Source: Pedobacter chitinilyticus
GTDB taxonomy: Bacteria > Bacteroidota > Bacteroidia > Sphingobacteriales > Sphingobacteriaceae
Length of the DNA stretch: 64,000 bases
Direction: 5' to 3'
Assembly: GCF_003313385.1 (NCBI RefSeq)
Contig: NZ_QMHN01000001.1
Span: forward strand, 583,673-647,672
The notes under the pieces were generated by a model. The model was not told the origin of the DNA and made no database searches. It was given only the letters and a program-made list of their open reading frames with translations. Below are positions 9,245 to 18,189 of the stretch, one piece after another (the first letter of the stretch is position 1; every line of letters begins with the position of its first letter). Both the position numbers and the translations under genes were made by a program.

Positions 9245-9553
9245 CTAATTTGATTTTTCTTGTTCGCCTGTACCAATTACTAATTCTATTTGAGCTTTTG
9301 TTAATCTATTATTTTTTTCTATAGAATTGTAGATTGCTTTTAATGGGATGGTTTGCTCGTCTTGATTTTTAATAGCCTTGTCAACTTTCCAATACCATAA
9401 GATTACTTGCCTAAGAACCATAAAGCTAGCAAAGACAAGAAGTAGAAAAAAGACAATAAGAAATAGACCAGGTCCCAAAGAAGGGTATGAAGCAGCCTGC
9501 GAATACGCATAGAAAGGAAGAACTGCTAAGAATGTTAAAATAGATTTTTTCAT
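9245..9553 (-). CDS. Small membrane protein of unknown function
   Basis: This 102-residue protein has an N-terminal signal-like segment (MKKSILTFLAVLPFYAYSQ). One strong transmembrane helix is seen at about 30-50 (PGLFLIVFFLLLVFASFMVL). A cytosolic charged tail of about 50 residues rich in Lys, Glu and Asn follows (KNQDEQTIPLKAIYNSIEKNNRLTKAQIELVIGTG, positions approximate). It is the first gene of a two-gene minus-strand unit. No family is recognised. The tail resembles small helical linkers, but nothing more can be said. Confidence 0.6.
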   Translation of the reverse strand: MKKSILTFLAVLPFYAYSQAASYPSLGPGLFLIVFFLLLVFASFMVLRQVILWYWKVDKAIKNQDEQTIPLKAIYNSIEKNNRLTKAQIELVIGTGEQEKSN

Positions 9554-9716
9554 TTTTGATTTAGATAACTCGTTATAAATGATAAAAATATCATTTATTG
9601 AAACAATTACAAGTCTACCCTCGATCCTTTAAAGTAGAATGATCTTTTTTCCAAATGAGTTTTATTATTTCACTATCTGTGCAACCCTTTTCAACATAAG
9701 GTCGTCTCGATGATAT

Positions 9717-11372
9717 ATGAAAAAAAGTAACCTCATCGCTCGACTTCTTTTAACAGTCACATTTTTAGCTTTCCTATTTAACGCTAATGCTCAACGTACC
9801 TTCGAGGGGACGGTAAAAGACCCTCAACAGAACCCAATTCCATACTGTTCCATAGGGATCAAAAATAGTAGGGTAGCCACCGTTGCCAATGAAAACGGAA
9901 CTTTCAAATTAGTAGTTCCAGATAGCCTGGCTTCAAGCAACGTTATCTTTAGTGCTATTGGCTTTTTCGATAGACAAATTCCGCAAAAGGAACTGAAAAC
10001 AGGGGCGATGGTAGAACTTAAAGAAAAAGTGTTTTCTATTAACGAAGTGGTGGTTAAAGGCACTAAATTAAAAGAAAAGACAGTAGGGCAACAGTCAAGA
10101 CCTATGATTACGTTTTCTAAGATGTTTGATCAGAATATCCCCAGCATTGAGCAAGGAAATATCTACAACATCTATGATCAAACCTTACTAAAGGCGTACA
10201 ATTTTTACATTATGCCAAGTTCTAGGTTTGCATCAATAACCTTAAAGTTGAACATCTATACCGTAAAAAATGACCTGCCAGATAGCAGTGTACTTCATAA
10301 AAATATAACCTATGTTGCCACCACTACCGGATGGCAGCATATTGACCTTGCACCATATCAGCTTAGTTTTGATGGTTTAGCTAAAATTGCGGTCACCCTA
10401 CAATTGGTTAATCATAGTTCTGATAGCAACAATGCTTTTGTATTTGGCGTTTCTGCAAAGAAAACGCTGTCAAAAGACCTGCTGTTCCGTTACCAAAGCC
10501 AAGGCAACTGGGAAAGCAATGCTGGAACCTTTATCGCTAGCCTCGAGTTGAAATACAACAACGACCGTCAAAAGGTAAAACCCACCGTGGAGGCTAAGAC
10601 AGCAGAAACCCCAGAACTAAAAATGCTTGCTAATTACTACCGCAATAAAGAAGCTGCGGCAAAAAGTGGTTATGGCAAAAACAAAAAAGGGAAGTACATT
10701 GACTTGGGAGATGCCAAAATATATACGGAAGAATACGGAGAAGGAGAACCGTTGTTTTTACTGCATGGTAATAACGGTAGTATCGAAGACTTCTACCGCC
10801 AGATTCCATTCTTTGCCAAACATTTCAAAGTGATTGCTATAGATACACGTGGACAGGGCAGAAGTACCGATCTATCGTCTGGAGCCTATAGTTACAATGT
10901 TTTTGCAGCAGATCTTTATAAAATTACCCAAGCGCTAGGACTTCAGAAAGTGAATATTGTTGGATGGAGCGATGGTGGAAATACCGCACTTACGTTTAAC
11001 TTGGCTCATCCAGAAATGGTCAATAAAATAGTTACCATAGGAGCAAACCTTGATCCAAGAGGCGTTAAAGAAAGTTTATTGACGACTTTTAAGAAGCAGC
11101 TTTCTACCGATAGTCTTCCAAGGAACCATCGTTTAATTCGTTTGATGTTGGACCATCCACATATTGCGCCACAGCAATTACAAAATATTGAAAATCCAGT
11201 ACTAGTGATTGCAGGAAGTGACGATGTCATTAAGCCCGAACATACACAGTTAATTGCTGATCAGATTAAGAAATCTCAGTTGCAGATCATTCCTAACGCA
11301 ACGCATTATGTGCCTTTTGAACAACCTGATCAACTCAATAAAATCATCCTACAGTTTTTAAAAGGGAAATAG
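9717..11372 (+). CDS. Exported carboxypeptidase-regulatory-like domain / alpha-beta hydrolase fusion
   Basis: This 551-residue protein has a signal peptide (1-25, FNANAQ). Residues 27-105 form a carboxypeptidase-regulatory-like beta-sandwich (RTFEGTVKDPQQNPIPYCSI, the fold at the start of SusC proteins), ending in a VFSINEVVVKG segment like the junction to a TonB plug. Instead of a plug, residues 130-285 form a beta-rich region of unknown type. Residues 325-551 are an alpha/beta hydrolase with nucleophile S418 (GWSDGG), acid D502 or D503 (AGSDDVI), catalytic H530 (NATHYVP) and an HGNNG oxyanion loop at about 350. The domain order is unusual. The likely role is a periplasmic esterase or peptidase; the substrate is unknown. 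It converges on susD through a shared terminator. Confidence 0.85.
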   Translation: MKKSNLIARLLLTVTFLAFLFNANAQRTFEGTVKDPQQNPIPYCSIGIKNSRVATVANENGTFKLVVPDSLASSNVIFSAIGFFDRQIPQKELKTGAMVELKEKVFSINEVVVKGTKLKEKTVGQQSRPMITFSKMFDQNIPSIEQGNIYNIYDQTLLKAYNFYIMPSSRFASITLKLNIYTVKNDLPDSSVLHKNITYVATTTGWQHIDLAPYQLSFDGLAKIAVTLQLVNHSSDSNNAFVFGVSAKKTLSKDLLFRYQSQGNWESNAGTFIASLELKYNNDRQKVKPTVEAKTAETPELKMLANYYRNKEAAAKSGYGKNKKGKYIDLGDAKIYTEEYGEGEPLFLLHGNNGSIEDFYRQIPFFAKHFKVIAIDTRGQGRSTDLSSGAYSYNVFAADLYKITQALGLQKVNIVGWSDGGNTALTFNLAHPEMVNKIVTIGANLDPRGVKESLLTTFKKQLSTDSLPRNHRLIRLMLDHPHIAPQQLQNIENPVLVIAGSDDVIKPEHTQLIADQIKKSQLQIIPNATHYVPFEQPDQLNKIILQFLKGK

Positions 11373-11428
11373 AAAAGTTGATTGGCAGAAAGGGAAAAAA
11401 ATCTTGGTGTAAAGTTGATACCAATCAA

Positions 11429-11458
11429 AAAGGTGGGCATTTGCCCACCTTTATTTTA
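11429..11458. terminator. Bidirectional terminator between hydrolase fusion and susD
   Basis: The stem AAAGGTGGGCA at 11429-11439 pairs with TGCCCACCTTT at 11442-11452, with A-tract and T-tract flanks. It overlaps the last codons of the converging susD gene, whose stop lies at 11456-11458. Confidence 0.85.
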
Positions 11459-12922
11459 ATAATCTGTATTTTTAAGCAGAGGATCAGAATCCACTACCAC
11501 TTGCGGAATAGGAAATACCAAATGAATGTTCCTGGCATTTTTACCCCTAGCAATAGCATTGGAGATAAACTTGCCCATCCTAATCATGTCTATCCTGCGA
11601 TGACCTTCATTGTAAAACTCATGCCCACGTTCGGCAAGGATCAAATCTCTCAGTTGATCTTTAGAAGTGATGTCTACCAGTTTTAAATCTAAAATATTAG
11701 CCCTACGTCTCACATAATTGATGTTATCCAAGGCATCTTGTGTGGGACCATTCACTTCATTCAATGCTTCAGCTCTGCTCAAATAAATATCGGCTAACCT
11801 AATTTCGGGAATATCATTACCGTGAGCAGCACCAGCATTGTTTTGGTCTGGCCAATACTTCACCGATCTGATGTTATCATTACCCAACAACGAAACCGTT
11901 TGGTTAGCATTATTAATGTAAACCGTCATGAACAGTTTTTTACGTTTATCACCTGCTTCAAAAGAATTGTAGAAAGCATCGTAAATCCTAAACTCGTTGG
12001 GCCAGTTTAGCCAAGTAGATTTAAAGACAATCCCTGTTTCTGGTGATGATTTAAAGTTATCAGGAAAAGATACGTTGCTCCAGCTGTTGGCCGTAGCCCT
12101 ATCCGTAGAAGCAATGGCAGGTCGCACCCAAATGTATTCGCTATTATTTTCGTTTTCTACCTTAAACATATCCATATACTCCCCAAATAAGGTATAGTTA
12201 AAGGTGCTCAAAAACGTTTGTGATAAAACAATAACATCGTTCCATTTTTTAGTATTCAGGTAAAACTTAATCAAATAACCCATTGCAGCCGCTTTATGCG
12301 CTCTATAACGTTCTTGTACATTGGTAGGCATAGGCAAATCGGTAGTAGCCTCCTTAAGCTCTGTTTCAATAAAGTTTTTAAGCGTGTTTTCTTCGGCTTT
12401 AGCCAAATTAACCGATTGAGTAGTGGATGTTCTTAACGGCACTGGTCCGAAGAAGAAATACAATTTATAATAGGAAATAGCTCTCAAAAAACGGGCTTCT
12501 GCTGTATATAATTTCTTTTCTGCGTCAGTCAATGCCGACTCAGGGATATTTTCCAGCACCATGTTGGCATCCCTAATACATTGGTAGGGAGGATCCCAAT
12601 TTTGTATCAAGAAATCCATGGTGGGATCCCAGTTAAAATCACGGTAGTTCTTAATGGTAGGTTCTACACTATCGCCACTTTGGTTAAGAATATCTGTTGG
12701 AAATTCCTGCGGTCCCAAAACATAAATAGAGTTATTACTATTCATGTTCGCCGCTTTGGCATAAGCCTCGTACAATAACGAAGTAAGTCCTTCCTTAGTT
12801 CTCAAGTAATTTTCTGGTGCCAATTGCGAAAACACCTCTTCCTTTAAAAAGTCCTTACAAGAAGTGAGAGAAAGCATGCAAATGCAGCAGGTTAAAATTA
12901 GGGATTGATATATCGTTCTCAT
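11456..12922 (-). CDS. SusD/RagB family nutrient-binding outer membrane lipoprotein
   Basis: This 488-residue lipoprotein has a signal II sequence with lipobox (LSLTSCKDFL, Cys near residue 22). The segment following (SQLAPENYLRTKEGLTSLLYEAYAKA) is the classical SusD N-terminal region. The helical TPR-like core continues, and the C-terminus has the family's EIRLADIYLSRAEALNEV and GHEFYNEGHRRIDMIRMGKF motifs. It sits on the cell surface as a lid over the SusC barrel and helps capture glycan or peptide ligands. It lies 3 bases downstream of the susC gene. No glycoside hydrolase, anti-sigma factor or hybrid two-component gene is adjacent, so the substrate cannot be predicted. Confidence 0.95.
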   Translation of the reverse strand: MRTIYQSLILTCCICMLSLTSCKDFLKEEVFSQLAPENYLRTKEGLTSLLYEAYAKAANMNSNNSIYVLGPQEFPTDILNQSGDSVEPTIKNYRDFNWDPTMDFLIQNWDPPYQCIRDANMVLENIPESALTDAEKKLYTAEARFLRAISYYKLYFFFGPVPLRTSTTQSVNLAKAEENTLKNFIETELKEATTDLPMPTNVQERYRAHKAAAMGYLIKFYLNTKKWNDVIVLSQTFLSTFNYTLFGEYMDMFKVENENNSEYIWVRPAIASTDRATANSWSNVSFPDNFKSSPETGIVFKSTWLNWPNEFRIYDAFYNSFEAGDKRKKLFMTVYINNANQTVSLLGNDNIRSVKYWPDQNNAGAAHGNDIPEIRLADIYLSRAEALNEVNGPTQDALDNINYVRRRANILDLKLVDITSKDQLRDLILAERGHEFYNEGHRRIDMIRMGKFISNAIARGKNARNIHLVFPIPQVVVDSDPLLKNTDY

Positions 12923-12925
12923 GGA

Positions 12926-15900
12926 TTATAAGTTTAAATTAAGGCCAAATAAAAAGGTTCGTGCAGTAGGATAGGCGTTCCAGTCTATTCTTGCACCGCC
13001 GCCACTTGGGCTAATGGATGGGTCGTAGCCACTGTAATCCGTAATCATGGCCAAGTTCTGTCCTGCCACGTAAACATTAATGCCTTTGATGTAGGCAAAG
13101 TTTTTAAGATTGAAGCTGTAGCCCAAGCGTACGGTATTTAACCTGATGTAGCTGGCGTCTTCTACCGTATAAGTATTTACCTGTTTAGTGCCTTGTGTGG
13201 CTGTATTTACAAACGAAGGGTAAACGGTAGAAGGGTTACTTGGTGTCCAGCGGTTTAACAATGGCTCTGCTAACCTGTTTCTTTTCAAGTTGGCTGGGAA
13301 ATAAGTATCTACCAAGTTATTGTTCAACATATCTACCCCAAAAACACCATCTATAAAGATGTTAAGATTGAAGTTTTTATAGGTAAAGTTATTGGTAATG
13401 GAACTGTTATATTTTGGAAAAGAGTTACCAATAATTACTCGATCTTCTGCATTGACCAATTTATTGCCGTCTACATCTCTGTATCTAATGTCGCCAGGCT
13501 TTACATTATCGGTAGTTACCGCAAAATTGTCTCCTGTTTGCCAAATGCCATCAATTTGATAGCCGAAGAACGAATACATGGGTTGGCCTACCCTTAAAAT
13601 ACTGACATTGGTACTGGCGCCAGCCCCGCCGCTGAAGATATTGTTCAAGCCTCCCAAATCAACCACCTTGTTGGTGAGGTAAGAAAAGTTAAAGGTTGTT
13701 TCCCAATTAAACTTTCCAATAAAGTTTTTGGTGTTAACCAATACTTCGATGCCCGAGTTACGTACTTTACCGATATTGGTCATACGCGTAGCAAAACCTG
13801 TTGATCTTGAAATAGGCAGGTTCAACAACATATCTTTGGTGTCTTTCACAAACCAGTCGATACTGCCTGAAATTCGGCCTTTTACCAGAGAATAATCTAA
13901 GCCAAAGTTCAATTGCTCGGAAGTTTCCCATTTAAGATCAGGATTGGCAATACGGCTTGGGGTAGTAGTAGTAACTTGGCCATTGCCAATTACCGCTTTC
14001 CACCCTGCACCTAAGGTAGACATAGACTGGTAATTGCCAATTTCTTGGTTACCCGTACGGCCCCAACTGGCACGCAGCTTAAGGGTAGTAAATAGGTTTA
14101 AATCTTTAATGAACCGTTCCTCTTCCATTTTCCAGCCAAGGGCAAAGGAAGGGAACAAACCAAACTTATTGTTATCACCAAATCTCGATGAACCATCAAC
14201 CCTTAACGAAGCCGTTAACAAGTATTTGTCCAAAAGGTTATAGTTGACCCTGCCCAAATAAGACAGTAGGCTATTAGCCTGACGGCCACTGGTAACAATG
14301 TACTTGGTCGGATCGCCAAGCCCCATGTTATCAGTGCGGGTTGCATCTGATGAAAAGCCGCTGCCTTGTGAGCTTTGATCTCTATCGCTAAACTGTTGTG
14401 CGGTAACCCCAGCTACAGCGCTGATGTCATGTATGCTCCATTTCTTTTTATAATTCACCGTAAACTCCGAAAGAAAACTATTGTCCGTTCCAGTTAAAAT
14501 ACTGGCAATACCACCGTTGGCCCTGCCTTCAATGGTTTGACGGTCTACATAAGTATCTCTTCTTTGGTTAGAGATATCGGCACCAATATTTAGTTTAGCC
14601 TTAAAATCCTTTAAAAAAGTAAGTTCACCATAAGCGGTACCTAAGGTGCGGTATAAGTTGGAGATAGAGGTTTTTCCATTAGCAATGGCTAAGGGATTAT
14701 CAATATTCATATCTGGCGACAGCGTATAAGCACCAGTACTGGTATAAATGGGAAGGGTAGGATCATAAGCAATGGCAGCATAAATAATTCCCGCTCTTTC
14801 ATTTAAATCCATTCCGTTAGCTACATAATTATCTTTCACAAATGAAGTGGTAAGGTTAAAACCTGTTTTGAAATTGCCTTTGTTATGCTCCAAGTTTAAT
14901 CGGGCAGTATATCTTTTGTTAGCCGAATTGATCAAGATCCCGTCCTGGTCCGAATAGTTTAAGGAAGCATAAAATTTGTTAAACTCATCGCCACCAGAAA
15001 AAGAAAGATTGTGGTTTTGTATTGATGCATTTTTATGATACATGTTTCCCAGCCAGTTGGTGCCGCCATTAAAGTTGCCTACGGTTTGGCTAGGTGTGCC
15101 TGCACCTGCTTGGATGAGTTCGTTAATCACCGTTTGGTACTGTTGTGCATTTAGCAAATTAATATCACGCATCACATTTTGAACCCCAAAATACACATCG
15201 TAATCTACTTTAAGTGCGCCAGCCTTTCCAGCTTTGGTGGTAATGAGCACCACGCCATTGGCGCCTCTTGATCCGTAAATGGCCGTAGCAGAAGCATCCT
15301 TTAAGATTTCAATAGATTCGATATCATTGGGATTAATAGAATTAAGTGGGTTTCTCGCGGTACGCATTCCTGTAAAATTGGCACCAGTTCCGCTTACGGT
15401 AGATCCGTTATCTATTGGAAAACCGTCGATGACATATAAAGGGGAATTACCTGCGTTGATAGAACCCATTCCCCGAACATTTACGGAGATCCCACCGCCA
15501 GGTTCGCCACTGTTTTGGATCACCTGTACGCCAGATACCTTACCCGCAATCAATTGGTCGGCCGAAGTATTAGCCCCTTTATTAAAATCCTTGGCGGTAA
15601 TTTTGCTAACGGCACCCGTAATGTCGCTTTTTTTGGTAGTACCATAACCCACCACTACAATTTCGTCCATAGTGTTGCTGGTACTTTTTAAATAAATAAG
15701 TAAGCTGTCTTGCACATTGCTAAAGTTTACTTTTTGTAAGGCATAACCTACATAGGAGATGTCAACCGATCGATCAGTTGGGGCGATAGTTACCAGGAAT
15801 TTGCCAAACCGATCGGTAATGACATTGTTGATGCTGGATTTTACATTGGCCCCTTCTATAGGTTTAAGGGTGTTTTCGTCTAGGACATAGCCTTTTAGTT

Positions 15901-15985
15901 TTTGCTGTGCATTTGCCTGATTGGCAAAAGAGAAAAAGAATAAGCATAGCAAAAAGGAGGCAAGGGATAGCTTTGATTTTCTCAT
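12926..15985 (-). CDS. SusC/RagA family TonB-linked outer membrane protein
   Basis: This 1019-residue transporter has a signal peptide (MRKSKLSLASFLLCLFFFSF...NANAQQ) and a carboxypeptidase-regulatory-like domain (about 28-105, LKGYVLDENTLKPIEGANV). The SusC signature MDEIVVVGYGTTKKSDITGA comes next, followed by the plug domain (about 120-240, with PLYVIDGFPIDNG and SIEILKDASATAIYGSRGANG) and a 22-stranded barrel to the C-terminus. It imports ligand delivered by SusD using TonB energy. I placed the start at 15985, not at an upstream in-frame ATG at 16126, because the signal peptide begins there and AAGGAA lies a few bases upstream. Compared with the upstream start, 47 residues with no signal character are dropped. 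Confidence 0.95.
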   Translation of the reverse strand: MRKSKLSLASFLLCLFFFSFANQANAQQKLKGYVLDENTLKPIEGANVKSSINNVITDRFGKFLVTIAPTDRSVDISYVGYALQKVNFSNVQDSLLIYLKSTSNTMDEIVVVGYGTTKKSDITGAVSKITAKDFNKGANTSADQLIAGKVSGVQVIQNSGEPGGGISVNVRGMGSINAGNSPLYVIDGFPIDNGSTVSGTGANFTGMRTARNPLNSINPNDIESIEILKDASATAIYGSRGANGVVLITTKAGKAGALKVDYDVYFGVQNVMRDINLLNAQQYQTVINELIQAGAGTPSQTVGNFNGGTNWLGNMYHKNASIQNHNLSFSGGDEFNKFYASLNYSDQDGILINSANKRYTARLNLEHNKGNFKTGFNLTTSFVKDNYVANGMDLNERAGIIYAAIAYDPTLPIYTSTGAYTLSPDMNIDNPLAIANGKTSISNLYRTLGTAYGELTFLKDFKAKLNIGADISNQRRDTYVDRQTIEGRANGGIASILTGTDNSFLSEFTVNYKKKWSIHDISAVAGVTAQQFSDRDQSSQGSGFSSDATRTDNMGLGDPTKYIVTSGRQANSLLSYLGRVNYNLLDKYLLTASLRVDGSSRFGDNNKFGLFPSFALGWKMEEERFIKDLNLFTTLKLRASWGRTGNQEIGNYQSMSTLGAGWKAVIGNGQVTTTTPSRIANPDLKWETSEQLNFGLDYSLVKGRISGSIDWFVKDTKDMLLNLPISRSTGFATRMTNIGKVRNSGIEVLVNTKNFIGKFNWETTFNFSYLTNKVVDLGGLNNIFSGGAGASTNVSILRVGQPMYSFFGYQIDGIWQTGDNFAVTTDNVKPGDIRYRDVDGNKLVNAEDRVIIGNSFPKYNSSITNNFTYKNFNLNIFIDGVFGVDMLNNNLVDTYFPANLKRNRLAEPLLNRWTPSNPSTVYPSFVNTATQGTKQVNTYTVEDASYIRLNTVRLGYSFNLKNFAYIKGINVYVAGQNLAMITDYSGYDPSISPSGGGARIDWNAYPTARTFLFGLNLNL

Positions 15986-16815
15986 GGTTCCTTTAAGTTG
16001 GTTGAAGTGAATGGCTACTATAATTTTGAGCGGGTACAAAAAGATGGCGGAATAGTGAAGTGAAAAAAGGTGGGGGTAGGCTACATGCAAAGGCACGGCA
16101 AATGGCACTGCAACTGAAGGCAGCACCTAGGTTCTTAACATTCATATCTGTTCCTAAATTGGTTAGCATAACAAATATTGCTTGTTTAGCTAAAAGAATG
16201 TTTCAAGAACTTAGCATATCTGTCTAGCATTTTATCATGAAATGATAAAAGAGCTGTGGATACTTTAAGATGCTTGTTTGCACAACATCGAGAATATGTT
16301 CGTTGCTGCTGCAGACTTATGAAGTTTCAAAAACTTCGTAAGTCTTAAAATGCTGTCAATAGGTTGAATACTTCTGTCCTAAGTCTTCTCTCACCCTTTT
16401 AGGGGAAGATGCTAAAGGCAGAGATGGGATTATTCTTGCCGTCATGCCCAATTTGATTGGGCATGGTAAAATATGATTAGGTTTTATGGTGCTTTAAGAT
16501 TCCCGTCTGCGAGGGGTAATGACGTGTTTATGTATGGAGTTGCAAAGAGCTAAAAACCTCTCTCTAACTCTCTCCTTAAAAAGGAGAGAGGACCGTTTGT
16601 GCTAGTTTGTACTGTGGTGCCGATAGATTCCTGCTACTGCTTTTGCCACGCACTTTTCTCTCCCTCAAAGGGAGAGATGCCCGCAGGGCAGAGAGGGTTT
16701 CTATTAAACAAAAAAACGGAGATGCCCTTTCGAACATCCCCGCCATCTAAATTAACGCTCTCGCCACAAATATAACAACGAATCCAAATTGATTCGCCAT
16801 GGCAAAGTAAAAAAC
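15986..16815. repeat. Non-coding region with dispersed palindromic repeats
   Basis: There is no credible gene in about 830 bases. The first part is the susC leader. At 16313-16345 is an imperfect palindrome (AGACTTATGAAGTTT with AAAACTTCGTAAGTCT), the same element as at 37334. At 16443-16463 is a hairpin, ATGCCCAAT with ATTGGGCAT. At 16555-16591 and 16656-16701 are family A elements (CTCTCTCCTTAAAAAGGAGAG and a CTCTCCCTCAAAGGGAGAG variant followed by a GCCCGCAGGGC hairpin). The first is the same over more than 35 bases as a copy near 32259. The role is unknown; they may act as termination or RNA-stability structures. Confidence 0.7.
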
Positions 16816-18147
16816 TTATTTAAGCTCTTCTTTTGGCGGGTAAGCCACATTCTTCATTAGATAAGAAAGTATAATGGTACAGGCTACATAGCCCGCAAAA
16901 ATGATAAATCCAGGCTGCAACGAAGTGTAATTTACCGTATTGGTTACCAAAGTTTCGCTCTTAATATTCAAATCAGATAATTGGCTTTGCAAGATGCCGT
17001 TCAATCCAATATAGGTCATTAAAATACCCACTACCATTACATCGGCCATGTCCCATTTGGCAGACTCGAAAGCTAAGTATTTGGTAACCTTGTTTTCGGA
17101 GATAAGAGGAGAGCAAAGCATATGGATTCCTCTTGCGGTCATCCTTAAAATAGGAAGCAGTATCACAAAAAGAATAATGAGGACACCAACGGTAATTGAA
17201 TCAGGTTTGGGTTGTTGAATTAAAACCTGTGCAGTACCTAAAATACTTTTCGACTGGAAAAATAGCACTTGATTGGTAAAGGCCAGTTTTTCGCCCATCA
17301 AATGAAGTTCCAAACTGCTTAACCGAGCATCTACCTCAATGATAGAAACCGTACTGCCTACAATGAGCAGTACTAACGCAAGCAACAGCGACATGACAAA
17401 AAGAGGCGTATGCAAATGCAATTTTTTCCGCAAAGGCAACCAAACGCATAATGCTACCGCCATACAACCTAGCATGGCATATGCATAACTATAGGTCACC
17501 TTTCTAATGCTTTCCAATTTTTTTTCCAAATGATTGTTGAACCCAGAAATACTATTTACTTGATACTTTTTAAACAAGTAATTCGTCATTTTACTTTGTG
17601 CCGTAGCTGTACTGTCATAAATTTGGTCCGCAAGCTCGTTAAATTCAGTAGTAGCAATGCCTTTCAATTTTTTAATGGCTCTGGGTGCATTAATACGGTT
17701 AACAATGGTACGGGCAAAGGAGGGAACTTGGGCGTGAAGTTCCTTTGGTTCTACTAATTGCTTAAAGGCAAATTTCTTCAGCTTGTCGCCTAAACTTTTT
17801 TGTGGTTTGTCAAATTGTGCTACTACTTCATCAATCATACCGTGTAGCTGTTTCTCAATTTCCTCACGTAATTCTCTCTTCTGTTCGTCGCTTACCTTAA
17901 AACCTTTAATCTTACTTTTAACAATATTCGAAAGTTTATCTCGCCACAAATCAAGCGAAAATACCCCAAAAGTGATGTTGTTGGCAATAGCATAGTCTTC
18001 TTTAAGTCTTTCCTGTTGGGCAGATAGTGTATAGAGTTGGTAGCCAAAATAACTTTCAGCTGCCAATAAAAAACTTAGCCCTAAAATCAATAGCAGTTGA
18101 CTTAAGAGTGGTTTTTTAACTTTTGAGGTTTGAGTTGCAGTTTTCAA
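16816..18147 (-). CDS. PqiA-like membrane protein, paralog 2
   Basis: This 443-residue inner-membrane protein has an N-terminal helix (about 14-33), a long polar, coiled-coil-prone region (about 40-205, rich in Lys and Glu, with FGVFSLDLWRDK at 62), then two or three helices at about 215-270 and a C-terminal cluster of helices. The last part (KWDMADVMVVGILMTYIGL, then SLQPGFIIFAGY) has the W-x-M-x-DV and LxPG pattern of paraquat-inducible protein A domains. PqiA proteins act in inner-membrane lipid transport, but no MCE (PqiB) gene is next to it. The gene directly upstream (18190-19539) is a close paralog, 42 bases away, suggesting tandem duplication. Family assignment rests on the motif only. 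Confidence 0.7.
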   Translation of the reverse strand: MKTATQTSKVKKPLLSQLLLILGLSFLLAAESYFGYQLYTLSAQQERLKEDYAIANNITFGVFSLDLWRDKLSNIVKSKIKGFKVSDEQKRELREEIEKQLHGMIDEVVAQFDKPQKSLGDKLKKFAFKQLVEPKELHAQVPSFARTIVNRINAPRAIKKLKGIATTEFNELADQIYDSTATAQSKMTNYLFKKYQVNSISGFNNHLEKKLESIRKVTYSYAYAMLGCMAVALCVWLPLRKKLHLHTPLFVMSLLLALVLLIVGSTVSIIEVDARLSSLELHLMGEKLAFTNQVLFFQSKSILGTAQVLIQQPKPDSITVGVLIILFVILLPILRMTARGIHMLCSPLISENKVTKYLAFESAKWDMADVMVVGILMTYIGLNGILQSQLSDLNIKSETLVTNTVNYTSLQPGFIIFAGYVACTIILSYLMKNVAYPPKEELK

Positions 18148-18189
18148 GGTTTTGTAATTGCTATGGTATATAAGGTTAACAGCTGTTGA

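Noticed and set aside
9058..9324. 88-codon + strand frame overlapping the two small minus-strand genes
   Set aside because: It is antisense to a better-supported pair of co-directional genes, of which one has a signal-like start and a clear membrane helix.
16443..16463. ATGCCCAAT/ATTGGGCAT hairpin as a terminator
   Set aside because: There is no T-run and no gene ending nearby; it is part of a repeat-filled region.
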